DNA of 64,000 nt from Bradyrhizobium sp. (lineage in GTDB: Bacteria > Pseudomonadota > Alphaproteobacteria > Rhizobiales > Xanthobacteraceae), in assembly GCF_027451485.1 (NCBI RefSeq), contig NZ_DAIDJE010000208.1, positions 1 through 64,000 of the forward strand, written 5' to 3'. A program made the position numbers and the translations under genes. Shown here piece by piece: positions 9,560 through 18,266 of the stretch (positions are counted from its first letter, which is position 1; each line of letters begins with the position of its first letter). Under the pieces are notes generated by a model, which had not been told where the DNA came from, searched no databases, and was given only the letters and a program-made list of their open reading frames with translations.

Positions 9560-10819
9560 TCAGGCCTTTTGGTGTTTGGCCGCTTCCTTCTGCAAATCCG
9601 GTGCATTCACGGCCGGAATGGCGACGCGGCCCGGACCGGTCAACGGCAGGGCCGCGGCGGCCTTTTCGTTCTCCATGATCTTGGCCATCACGGCCTGGCC
9701 GGCGCGCTCGAACACCGCGCGGTTTTCGATCAGGAATTTCTGCGACTCGCGAAGCTTGGTGACATAGCCGTTGATCTCCGGGATCACATAACGCGCCACC
9801 ATGTCCCAGCTGCGGCGCGTATTCTCGGGGCTCGCCCAATCGTGGACGAAACCGATAATACTGCCGACGCCGCCGGACACCTCCATCAATTTTTTGATGG
9901 TTTTGACGAGGTCGTCGGGCGTGCCGATAGTGGACGCGGCATTCTCGCCCCCGGCGGTCTTCTCCAGCGCATCCTCGGGCGAGGTAAAGGGCACAAGGCC
10001 CGGACGCTGCAACGTCTGCACATTATATTCGTTATGCCAGCGCATCAGCCCGGCGCCAGCCTCGGCCCTCGCCTGTTCGCGGCTTTCGGCAATGTGCCAG
10101 GACAAAAGCACGCGCCAGTCGGCGCGGCTGACGGTCGTGCCGTGCTTTTTCGCGGCGTCCTCGGCAAAACTCCACTGGGTGGGCAGCGCCATCAATCCTT
10201 GCGTCGACATCGAGCCGAGCGAAATGATGCCGATGCCGTATTTGCCGGCGAGCGTCATTCCGGACGGCGAAATTTGCGAGGCGACTACAAATGGCATGTC
10301 CTCCTGAAGCGGAAGGATCTGCAACGCCGCATCGTTCAGGGTGAACCAGTCGCTCTTCGCGGTCACCCGCTCACCGCGAAACAGCCGGCGGATGATCGCG
10401 ATCGCCTCGTCCTGGCGGTCGCGCTGCACCATCGGATCGATGCCGAGCGTATGCGCATCCGACGCCAGTGCCCCGGGGCCGGAGCCGAAGATGGCGCGCC
10501 CGCCGGTCATGTGATCGAGCTGCACCATGCGCTGGGCGACGTTGAATGGATGGTGGTAAGGCAACGAAATCACGCCGGTGCCGAGCTTGATGCGCTTGGT
10601 ACGTTCGCCGGCAGCCGCCAGAAACATTTCCGGCGAGGCGATCATTTCCCAGCCCGAGGAGTGATGCTCGCCGCACCAGAACTCGTCATAACCGAGTGAA
10701 TCGAGCTGCTCGACCAGATCGAGATCGCGGCGGAATTGCAGCATCGGGTGCTCGCCGATCGGATGATGCGGGGCGAGAAAGGCGCCGAACTTGAGACGGG
10801 CCGACTTTAGAGAAGACAT
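9560..10819 (-). CDS. LLM-class flavin-dependent monooxygenase
   Basis: A 419-residue member of the bacterial luciferase-like superfamily (LuxA/limonene monooxygenase type), which uses reduced FMN and O2. The N-terminal strand KFGAFLAPHHPIGEHP, the DEFWCGEHHSSGWE block and LGTGVISLPYHHPFNVAQRM are characteristic of the TIM-barrel flavin pocket. A longer frame begins at 10888, but ATG 10819 (MSSLKSARLKFG) has a GGAGAG ribosome site and starts just before the first strand. It is the first gene of a probable two-gene operon with a cytochrome P450. The flavin reductase it would need is not visible next to it. Confidence 0.9.
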   Translation of the reverse strand: MSSLKSARLKFGAFLAPHHPIGEHPMLQFRRDLDLVEQLDSLGYDEFWCGEHHSSGWEMIASPEMFLAAAGERTKRIKLGTGVISLPYHHPFNVAQRMVQLDHMTGGRAIFGSGPGALASDAHTLGIDPMVQRDRQDEAIAIIRRLFRGERVTAKSDWFTLNDAALQILPLQEDMPFVVASQISPSGMTLAGKYGIGIISLGSMSTQGLMALPTQWSFAEDAAKKHGTTVSRADWRVLLSWHIAESREQARAEAGAGLMRWHNEYNVQTLQRPGLVPFTSPEDALEKTAGGENAASTIGTPDDLVKTIKKLMEVSGGVGSIIGFVHDWASPENTRRSWDMVARYVIPEINGYVTKLRESQKFLIENRAVFERAGQAVMAKIMENEKAAAALPLTGPGRVAIPAVNAPDLQKEAAKHQKA

Positions 10820-11011
10820 GGGTGTTCTCTCCGGGCGTTTATCGCTTTTGCTTGACGCCACGTTAGGGGTTGAAAAAGCACAAGGCAATCGGGGGCTTCC
10901 GCACGCGCCGCATGCATCTCCCGTCCGGCAAAATCGGTCATTTTCGATCGAATTTACAGCTCTTTACCGTTCGGCTAAGAGGGCGCTCGGTTTACCGAGA
11001 TCGAGGTTGGG

Positions 11012-12481
11012 ATGTATTTGAGGCCGTCCGACTCTGCGCGCTCCCTCGAGCTGCCGACGCAGCGCAAGCGCGACCTCGTCGAGCATTTCGAGGCCAATGG
11101 CGATGAGCTCCAGAGCTGGCGCGAATTCAACGCCGCCTACCACGAAGACGATTTGAAGTTCATGCGCTTCCTGGTTCCACCGGGCAAGCGCGTGCTGGAA
11201 TTGGGATGCGGCCGCGGCGATCTGCTTGCCGCGCTGGAGCCTTCTTATGGCGTCGGCATCGACTTCGGCGCCAAGACGATCGCCAAGGCCAACGAACTGC
11301 ACCCCCATCTGTATTTTGTGCTGGGCGACGTCGAAGATCCAGCGACGCTCGCCTCGATCGAAGGACCGTTCGACTACATCGTAATTGCCGACACCATCGG
11401 TATGTTCGAGGACATCGATGCGACCTTGCGGCTGGTGCATCAGCTTTGCGCACCGTCGACGCGCATCATCATCTCCTATTACTCCCATCTGTGGGAGCCG
11501 GTGCTGAAGGCGGCCGAAGCGCTCAAGCTGCGGGCCACGCAGCCGACCATCAACTACATCGCGACCGCCGACTTCCTCAATCTGATGGATCTTGCGGATT
11601 TCGAGGTCATCAGCCAGGAACAGCGCCAGCTGTTACCGCGCCACTGGCTGGGGCTGGGCCCGTTCATCAACCGCTTCATCGCGCCGCTGCCCGGCATCAG
11701 GAAACTGTGCCTGCGGACTTATCTGGTCGGCCGTCCGGTGCGGCAATTTCCGGACCGGAAATTCTCCGCGAGCATTCTCATTCCCTGCCGCAACGAGAGA
11801 GGCAATATCGAGAACGCAATCCGGCGCATGCCGCGGTTTGGCACCTCGCAGGAAATCCTGTTCGTCGAGGGTAATTCCAGCGACGGCACTTTTGCCGAAT
11901 GCGAGCGCGTGCGCGACGCCTACAAGGACAGCTGGGACATCAAGGTGCTGAAGCAGGACGGCAAGGGCAAGGGCGATGCGGTGCGCAAGGGTTTTGCTGC
12001 CGCAACCGGCGACGTGCTGCTGATATTGGACGCCGATCTGACGATGCCGCCGGAAGCTCTGCCGAAATTCCACGCCGTCATCGAGACCGGTAAGGCCGAG
12101 TTCGTCAACGGCACGCGCCTGATCTATCCGATGGAGGACGAGGCGATGCGCCCGCTCAACTTCATCGCTAACCGCATCTTCGCCTATCTCTTCAGCTATC
12201 TCGTCAACACGCGCCTTACCGACACGCTGTGCGGCACCAAGGTGCTCCTGCGCAAGGACTACGAGGTGCTGGCGCGCGAGCGCAGCTATTTCGGCAACTT
12301 CGACCCGTTCGGCGATTTCGACCTGATCTTCGGCGCGGCGAAGCAGAACCTGAAAATTATCGAGACCCCGATCCACTACAAGGCCCGCACCTTCGGCGAG
12401 ACCCAGATCTCGCGCTTCCGCGACGGATGGCTGCTGCTGAAGATGGTGTGGTTTGCCTACCGCAAACTGAAGGCGATTTAG
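11012..12481 (+). CDS. Class I methyltransferase-GT2 glycosyltransferase fusion
   Basis: A 489-residue two-domain protein. The N-terminal part (about 35-230) is a class I SAM-dependent methyltransferase with motif I VLELGCGRGDLL near residue 60. The C-terminal part (about 248-485) is a family 2 glycosyltransferase beginning SASILIPCRNERGN, with a DADLTMP segment near 340, similar to dolichyl-/polyprenyl-phosphate sugar synthases. No terminal membrane helices are seen. The fusion suggests sequential modification of a lipid-linked sugar or surface glycan, but no polysaccharide cluster surrounds it. The ATG at 11012 has only a weak GAGG upstream. Confidence 0.85.
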   Translation: MYLRPSDSARSLELPTQRKRDLVEHFEANGDELQSWREFNAAYHEDDLKFMRFLVPPGKRVLELGCGRGDLLAALEPSYGVGIDFGAKTIAKANELHPHLYFVLGDVEDPATLASIEGPFDYIVIADTIGMFEDIDATLRLVHQLCAPSTRIIISYYSHLWEPVLKAAEALKLRATQPTINYIATADFLNLMDLADFEVISQEQRQLLPRHWLGLGPFINRFIAPLPGIRKLCLRTYLVGRPVRQFPDRKFSASILIPCRNERGNIENAIRRMPRFGTSQEILFVEGNSSDGTFAECERVRDAYKDSWDIKVLKQDGKGKGDAVRKGFAAATGDVLLILDADLTMPPEALPKFHAVIETGKAEFVNGTRLIYPMEDEAMRPLNFIANRIFAYLFSYLVNTRLTDTLCGTKVLLRKDYEVLARERSYFGNFDPFGDFDLIFGAAKQNLKIIETPIHYKARTFGETQISRFRDGWLLLKMVWFAYRKLKAI

Positions 12482-12717
12482 ACGACGTTGTCCGAGCAAG
12501 CACGCCGTCGGGCTTGAACCGAGGGTGGAACCGGCTGGCGCGCGTCAAAGCCAGAATCCGGAGCCGCAGCCCTGCTTTGATCAAAGCCGGCTAGGCGCTG
12601 GTGCCAAACGCGGGCCGCAAGGCGGCTGCAAAATTGCCTCAAGCCAGTCATCGTTTCGGTCGAAGCACGGGGCAACCATTCAACGGCTGTCGAGTGTGCC
12701 CGAGTGGAGTAGCGTCG

Positions 12718-12912
12718 GTGCTGAGTGAGCTTCAAACCAAACTTGAGAAATATGAGCGCAAAGCCGCACAGTACGAAAAGGCGGCGCAACAAGCGACCAG
12801 CGGGCCTGACCGCGCGTTTTACCAGGGACTTGCTTCCTATTGCGACGATCTGGCTGCAAAATTTCGGCAGGTCATTGCGAAGCGGGCCAATACACCCCTG
12901 GCTGCCGAATGA
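12718..12912 (+). CDS. Small helical hypothetical protein (64 aa)
   Basis: A short, charged, probably all-helical protein with heptad-like character (LSELQTKLEKYERKAAQYEKAAQQA). I place the start at GTG 12718, preceded by GGAGTAG. The open frame continues upstream to a GTG at 12601 without a better ribosome site. An overlapping frame from 12725 reads as low-complexity basic sequence and was not accepted. Function unknown. It stands alone between the methyltransferase-glycosyltransferase and a convergent zinc-binding small protein. Confidence 0.55.
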   Translation: MLSELQTKLEKYERKAAQYEKAAQQATSGPDRAFYQGLASYCDDLAAKFRQVIAKRANTPLAAE

Positions 12913-12980
12913 TCCGGTCCGGAATGCCGGTCGTCATGGTGTGACATCGCCGCACGGCGAGCACGTCGGCTGATTCGCGC

Positions 12981-13196
12981 TCACGCCCACCTTTTTCCGA
13001 ACACGGGGGCCTTCGGCTGATCGATCTTCCAATCGAAGAAATCGTGATTGCCGGACCAGGCGTGGACTTCGACACCGCAAACCTCGCAATCAAAACGGCC
13101 GGAACGCCTGGCCGAGTGCTGCTCTTTCGTTGCAGCGTAACCTAGCCCGCAATTGGGACAGTCAAAAAATTCGGTGGTCCAGATGCTGCCTGCCAT
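12981..13196 (-). CDS. Small two-CxxC putative zinc-binding protein (71 aa)
   Basis: A 71-residue protein with two CxxC pairs, FDCPNCGLGY and FDCEVCGVEV, spaced about 24 residues apart as in a zinc ribbon. The motif WSGNHDFFDWK follows. The ATG at 13196 (MAGSIWTT) is preferred to an upstream TTG at 13220. Function unknown. The cysteine pattern and the conserved-looking aromatic tail argue that it is real. It converges with the 64-aa gene. Confidence 0.6.
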   Translation of the reverse strand: MAGSIWTTEFFDCPNCGLGYAATKEQHSARRSGRFDCEVCGVEVHAWSGNHDFFDWKIDQPKAPVFGKRWA

Positions 13197-13369
13197 GGCC
13201 GCGATGATGCTATGCCTCAAGCTGATCTTCCAGCCTGCTCGTTCGACATAGTCAACGACCTGCTACCCGGGCATTCGAGGCCGGCGAGCTACCCGATAGC
13301 CATTTTTTAAACTTTACCGCCCTGCAAAGCGGCCTGATGAAGCGCCGAACTGTTCGTTCCGTGCTTCGA

Positions 13370-16300
13370 CTATCCCGCCCCGACGACCGGCGTGTGCACG
13401 ACCCGGCGATTGAGCGGAATTGCGATCGTGCAATGCAGCCCTGACGGATCATAGTTCAGCATTGTCTTGCCCTTGAGTTCGAAGGCCAGGGTCTTTTCGA
13501 GCAATTCGGTGCCGAAGCCCTTGCGCTGAGGCCGCTCGATGCGCGGCCCCCCCCGTTCCTGCCAGTCAAGGATCAGCTCAATCGGATTGACACTATCATC
13601 GAGCCGCCAGGACACGTCGACCTTGCCCGTCGGCCGGCTCAGCGCGCCATACTTGATGGCGTTGGTGGCCAGCTCATGGATCGCGAGCGCAAAGGTCTCG
13701 GCCGCCTTCGGCTGGAACCGCACGGGCGGACCTGAGACGCGAAGCTGCTCCCCTTCGCGGGCGTTATAGCCGAGCATCTCTTCGACCACGAGATATTCAA
13801 GATCGACGCCGCCCTCGGGATCGCGTGTCACCATGGCCTGCGTCCGCGCGAACGCATTGAGCCGGCCGTCGAGATGCGAGGCATAGTCCTCGACGCTGGA
13901 CGATGTTTCGGCCGACCGCCGGGCGATCGAGCGCACGACGCCGAGGGTGTTGCGAACGCGGTGCTGCAATTCGGCAAGCAGGAGACGCTGGCGCTCCTCC
14001 GCGCGCGTAATGGCGGTCACGTCGATGAACGTGATCACGACGCCGGCGATGAAATTGTCGATGCTTCGATAGGGCAGGATGCGCACGATGTAGCGCGTGC
14101 CGCTGTCGGGTGCGGTCAGTTCGCGCTCGGCGCTGGCGAGCGTGCGGAGAACGCGGCGAACGTCGTCGTAGAGATCCTCGATCGGAATACGGGCCTTGAT
14201 GTGGGCAATGGGGCGACCGACATCGGTTTCGACCAGATGCAGCACCTGGGTGATCGCCGGGGTAAAATTCATCACGCGCAGATCGTTGTCGAGAAAGACC
14301 GTTGCGATCTGCGTGCTTTCCAGGAAATTCTTCAGGTCGCTGGTGGCGCGCGTCAACTCCTGAACGCGGTGCGCCAGCTCGCCATTGACGGTGGTCAGCT
14401 CTTCGTTGACCGATTGCAGCTCCTCGCGCGAGGTTTCCAGCTCTTCATTGGCCGATTGCAGCTCTTCATTGAGGGACTGATACTCTTCATTGGAAGATTT
14501 CAGCTCCTCGTTGGTGCTTTCGAGTTCCTCGATCGTCGCCTGCAAGCGTTCCCGCGTGGCGCGCAATTCGCTTTCGAGCCGCTCGACATGCTCGGTCCGC
14601 ACCAGCACATTCGAGTTGCTCTCAGCGGTATCGGCGAGGCGCACGGGGCCGTCCTTGAACAGCACAACGAAATTGCGGTGTCCGGCCGGCCCATCGAGCA
14701 CCGGTTCGACCGTGATGTCGACAAGCACGCGGTGGCCGTTGACGCCGAGCTGGACCTGGTCGGCGTGGGCCGCCTCGTTGGTCTCGAGAGCGCGGCCCAG
14801 CGCGGTGCGCAATTCGAGCCGGAGATCGCGGTGAACGAGACCCAGCAGATCGAGCGTCGCGGCTCCGGCGGTCGGCTCGATGTAACGGCCGGTGCGGCCG
14901 GAGAAATGCAGGATCTGGAAGTTCTCGTCGGTGATCACATAGGCCGGCGCGTACCGCTCCGCGATGCGCTGGGCCCGCCGCTCCAGGCCGACATCGGGTC
15001 CGAAGGTGCGCACCGGCGGCACCTCGGCCGCCGCACGGCCGGCGGCGGTCGTGATCGGAAACTCCGGCGGCAGCCGCGTGCCGGTTTCGAGCTTCTTGAA
15101 AATCCGCGCGCGGCGATCGACAGGCGCAAACAGCTTCGGATGCCGTGTGACATTTTCTGAATTGCCCAGGAAAAGGAAGCGGCCCGGCAGAAGCGCGAAA
15201 TGAAACAGCGGGATCACCCGGTTTTGCAGCTCCGCATTCAGGTAAATCAGAAGATTGCGGCAGGACACCAGGTCGAGCTTTGAAAACGGTGCATCCTTGA
15301 TGACATTATGCTGAGAGAAGATGCACATTTCGCGCAGCTCCTTGACAACACAGTACGTGTCGCCTTCGCGAACGAACCAGCGCGCCAGCCGCTCCGGCGA
15401 CATGTCATCCTCGATACTGGTCCGGTATCGGCCGACCCGTGCGGTGGCGAGCGCGCGGCCGTCAATATCGGTGGCGAAGATCTGCACCTGCGGCGGCGCA
15501 TCGAGCTTTGCCATCTGCTCGCGGAGCAGAATGCCGATCGAGTAGGCTTCCTCGCCCGTAGCGCAGCCCAGTACCCAGATACGAACCTGCTGGCCCGCCC
15601 CCTTGTCCTCGAAAATCTTCGGGATCACCTGGGTCTCGAGCACCTCAAACTCCCGCTTGTCGCGAAAGAATTCGGTCACGCCGATCAACAGATCGTTGAA
15701 GAGATGCTGTGCTTCGTCCTTGTCGTTGCGCAGGAAATCGACATAGGCGGCGATCTCGCCGATCTGAACGACCTGCATGCGCCGGTGCACGCGGCGCAGG
15801 AAAGTGTTCTGCTTGTAGCCGTGGAAATCGTTGCCAGTCTTGTTGCGCAGGATGTCGGCGATGCGCGACAGCGAGGTGGCTGCCGCAGCCAACACCTCGT
15901 CAAAGCCCTGCTTTTCGTCGAGGCGGCGCAAGTGCCGGGCATAGACCTGGATATGTTCGGGAATCTGTTCCGGCGCCAGCACGAAGTCGGCGATCGCCGC
16001 CGGCGTGTTGCTGTCGGTGAGATGATCGGAGCCTTCATTGACGGCCTGTTCCGAGATCGCCAGCCCGCCATGGTCTTTCAGGGTGGCAACGCCCAGCGTT
16101 CCATCGCCGCCGGTGCCGGCCAGCACCACGCCGATGGATTGCTCCGCGCGCTCTTCCGCCAATGACACGAGAAAACTGTCGATCGTGGCGCGCTCGCCCG
16201 GTGCCTGCTGTGCGGGCCTGACCGCAAGCCTGTCGTTCTGGATCGTCGTAATCACGCCGGCCGGACACAGATAAATCGTGCCGCCTTCGATCTTTGCGCC

Positions 16301-16543
16301 GTCATGGGCCTCGGCAAGCCTCGTCCCATCGACACGCGCGAGAATACCTCGCAGCCAGGTTTCGTCGAAGGCCTCGCGGTGCTGCAGAACGAGGACGATC
16401 GCCTGCTCGGCTTCAAGCGAGAACTTGGAGAAAAATCGTTCGATGCTGGTCATCGTGCTGGCTGACGCGCCAACTCCGATCACCAAGGGGGCTTTCGCCT
16501 GACGCGAAGTGTCTCCTGTCGGAGACTGGCTGGGTTCATCCAT
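13370..16543 (-). CDS. CheB-CheR-PAS-HWE histidine kinase fusion
   Basis: A 1057-residue cytosolic signalling protein. In order it has a CheB-type methylesterase domain (about 18-200, with GVGASAS, VLQHRE and GTGGDGTLG holding the Ser, His and Asp positions), a CheR-type methyltransferase domain (about 225-490, with FFRDKREFE and LGCATGEEAYS), a PAS-like region (about 525-640), a long coiled coil built of NEEL/NEEY repeats (about 650-731), a second PAS (about 740-855), and an HWE kinase core (ELQHRVRNTLG near 861, HELATNAIKYGAL, WQERGG). Such hybrids are thought to couple receptor-like methylation to a phosphorelay. A stand-alone CheB lies upstream on the same strand and a divergent receiver beyond it. 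Confidence 0.92.
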   Translation of the reverse strand: MDEPSQSPTGDTSRQAKAPLVIGVGASASTMTSIERFFSKFSLEAEQAIVLVLQHREAFDETWLRGILARVDGTRLAEAHDGAKIEGGTIYLCPAGVITTIQNDRLAVRPAQQAPGERATIDSFLVSLAEERAEQSIGVVLAGTGGDGTLGVATLKDHGGLAISEQAVNEGSDHLTDSNTPAAIADFVLAPEQIPEHIQVYARHLRRLDEKQGFDEVLAAAATSLSRIADILRNKTGNDFHGYKQNTFLRRVHRRMQVVQIGEIAAYVDFLRNDKDEAQHLFNDLLIGVTEFFRDKREFEVLETQVIPKIFEDKGAGQQVRIWVLGCATGEEAYSIGILLREQMAKLDAPPQVQIFATDIDGRALATARVGRYRTSIEDDMSPERLARWFVREGDTYCVVKELREMCIFSQHNVIKDAPFSKLDLVSCRNLLIYLNAELQNRVIPLFHFALLPGRFLFLGNSENVTRHPKLFAPVDRRARIFKKLETGTRLPPEFPITTAAGRAAAEVPPVRTFGPDVGLERRAQRIAERYAPAYVITDENFQILHFSGRTGRYIEPTAGAATLDLLGLVHRDLRLELRTALGRALETNEAAHADQVQLGVNGHRVLVDITVEPVLDGPAGHRNFVVLFKDGPVRLADTAESNSNVLVRTEHVERLESELRATRERLQATIEELESTNEELKSSNEEYQSLNEELQSANEELETSREELQSVNEELTTVNGELAHRVQELTRATSDLKNFLESTQIATVFLDNDLRVMNFTPAITQVLHLVETDVGRPIAHIKARIPIEDLYDDVRRVLRTLASAERELTAPDSGTRYIVRILPYRSIDNFIAGVVITFIDVTAITRAEERQRLLLAELQHRVRNTLGVVRSIARRSAETSSSVEDYASHLDGRLNAFARTQAMVTRDPEGGVDLEYLVVEEMLGYNAREGEQLRVSGPPVRFQPKAAETFALAIHELATNAIKYGALSRPTGKVDVSWRLDDSVNPIELILDWQERGGPRIERPQRKGFGTELLEKTLAFELKGKTMLNYDPSGLHCTIAIPLNRRVVHTPVVGAG

Positions 16544-16866
16544 GCCGGACGGCTTTCTGAATTATTCGGCTATTTCCCGGACTCGCGTGAATAGCAGATT
16601 GCAAGCCCATTCAACAGACTATCGGGGAATCCGGCAACCGCGCGCCTGCATGCGGCGCGGAATTGCAAAGCCGGCCGAAACGGATGATAGTGGGCCATGA
16701 TTCCCGCGCCCGCCCCCCGAGCTGCTGGCTCTCTTCAGCCGCGCAGAGCTTGCGAGCACTCAGGCCCGCCGCCTTCTCGACGAAAACGGCCGCTGGCGCC
16801 AAAGCGCACTTGAGCGACTGGACACCATATTCGAACTCGGAGCCGAATTCAGGAACACGCGCCGCG
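16544..16866. other. Intergenic stretch without a convincing gene
   Basis: This 323-bp gap lies between the CheB-CheR kinase and the 93-aa gene, both on the minus strand, so it should hold the kinase promoter. Open frames exist on both strands (for example 16611-16907 minus), but they lack recognisable protein character and ribosome sites. I see no repeat or RNA structure in it. Confidence 0.4.
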
Positions 16867-17148
16867 TCAACCCTGCCTGAGATTCTCCGGACAGAATTGC
16901 CGCTCAAGATAATTCACCCGCTCTGCGATCAGTGCGCGGTGCCGTTCCCACTCGACGAGGGTCTGCTGCAGCAGCTGAACGAGCCGTTCGGCCTGCCTCG
17001 AATCGTGACCGGAGGCCCGCAATTCCGAGAGCAAGAGCTGCTGGTTTCGCAGCCGCGCCCACCCCTGCTCAATGTCGCTGTCAGCTTTAACCAGAAGCGC
17101 CTTTTCCGTGCTGAGTTGCTCGGCCGGATCGGCGGGAAAGGCTGTCAT
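16867..17148 (-). CDS. Hypothetical 93-aa helical protein downstream of cheB
   Basis: A 93-residue protein predicted by eye to be mostly helical and coiled-coil, with many Glu, Gln, Arg and Leu residues (ERLVQLLQQTLVEWERHR). It has no membrane segment and no known motif. Its ATG lies 8 bp downstream of the cheB stop codon, so the two are almost certainly co-transcribed and probably translationally linked. Context suggests an accessory role in the CheB/CheR-kinase signalling block, but the function is not known. Confidence 0.7.
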   Translation of the reverse strand: MTAFPADPAEQLSTEKALLVKADSDIEQGWARLRNQQLLLSELRASGHDSRQAERLVQLLQQTLVEWERHRALIAERVNYLERQFCPENLRQG

Positions 17149-17156
17149 GCCGCGAC

Positions 17157-18164
17157 CTAACTCTCCGGTTTCGGAGCCTGGGGGTCGAGCGAATGTAGCA
17201 CGACACGCCGTACCATGTCGGCATATTCGCGATATTCGGCGGCGCGGGCGTCATACATCTGTGCCACCGCCGTGCGCCCGCTGTGCCGGCCATCTTCCGC
17301 CATCCGGTGCACCAGTTCGGCGCGCTCCTCGATGATCCGCAGTGCCACGCGCAGCGCTTCGTCGACCCGACCCTCCTGTTCCCTGGCGAGCACATCGGCC
17401 GTGAAGCCGTGGCCGACCTGGCAACGAAAGCGCAGCGGATTTTCCATTTTGAGCGCAGAGAGCACGCCGCCGCAACTCGGGCAGGTGAGCGGCGCAGGAT
17501 CGGCGATCTTCGCCAGGCTATCGCTGCCGATGCGCTCGCCGGCGGCGATTTCGACCTCAAGGCGGATTTCCGGCGGCACGGGAAGCCGGGTTCCGGGCTC
17601 CTCGCGCACGAGATCCGACAAGACATCGCCGATCCTGACGCCCGGAACACAGAGATCAACCGTGGTGGACTCCAGAGCTCGTAGCGGCATCTCGTTGGCG
17701 ATTGCATCCGCTGGATCCTGCACCAGCGCAACGCCGCCACATTGCTTGATCGCGGTCAGGCCAGCAGCGCCATCCGACAACAGCCCCGAGAGGACCACAC
17801 CGATCACACGAGGGCCGTAATGCAGCGCCGCCGAGCGAAAAAGCGGGTCGATCGCCGGCCGCACCATGTTTTCGCGCGGGCCACGACCCAGCATCATGTG
17901 GCTTTCGAGCAGCAAGAGATGATGATCCGGCGCGGCCAGATAGATATGACCGTTCTCGATCACCATGCCGTTCTTGGCCTGAACCACCGGCATTCGCGCC
18001 GAAGCGTTCACGACGGTCGATAGAATCCCGATCCCCTGCGCCGGGATATGCAGAACCACGAACACCGCCGCCGCAAGGTCGGCAGGTAGCCGGCCAAGAA
18101 TGTCTTTCAAAGGTCCGGTCGCGCCTGACGAGCCGCCGATCACGATGATGTCGCGGTTAGGCAT
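17157..18164 (-). CDS. Stand-alone CheB-type methylesterase with C-terminal Cys motif
   Basis: A 335-residue protein with a CheB methylesterase domain at about 5-185 and no N-terminal receiver. The catalytic positions are seen in IGGSSGAT (Ser), VLHIPAQG (His) and VLSGLLSDGAAG (Asp). Residues about 190-335 form an extension with TCPSCGG, then RCQVGH, a likely zinc-binding knuckle, and a helical tail. Lacking a receiver, it is not controlled like classical CheB. The start ATG at 18164 follows GAGG; a longer frame to 18503 is not supported. It heads an operon with the 93-aa gene. Confidence 0.9.
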   Translation of the reverse strand: MPNRDIIVIGGSSGATGPLKDILGRLPADLAAAVFVVLHIPAQGIGILSTVVNASARMPVVQAKNGMVIENGHIYLAAPDHHLLLLESHMMLGRGPRENMVRPAIDPLFRSAALHYGPRVIGVVLSGLLSDGAAGLTAIKQCGGVALVQDPADAIANEMPLRALESTTVDLCVPGVRIGDVLSDLVREEPGTRLPVPPEIRLEVEIAAGERIGSDSLAKIADPAPLTCPSCGGVLSALKMENPLRFRCQVGHGFTADVLAREQEGRVDEALRVALRIIEERAELVHRMAEDGRHSGRTAVAQMYDARAAEYREYADMVRRVVLHSLDPQAPKPES

Positions 18165-18266
18165 GGAACCAGCCTCGAGCCATTGCCGTTTGCATTCAGT
18201 TTGCACCAAGGCATGCCCGCAGCATACGTTCCTAACGAAAACCGGCCGTTGAGCTTGGGAAGCGAG

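Noticed and set aside
9482-10699. Plus-strand open frame of 405 codons opposite the luciferase-like monooxygenase
   Set aside because: No recognisable domain, no ribosome site, and it covers a clear minus-strand enzyme gene.
12725-12973. Alternative GTG-started frame overlapping the 64-aa gene
   Set aside because: It is basic and low-complexity, and lacks the helical, protein-like pattern of the accepted frame.
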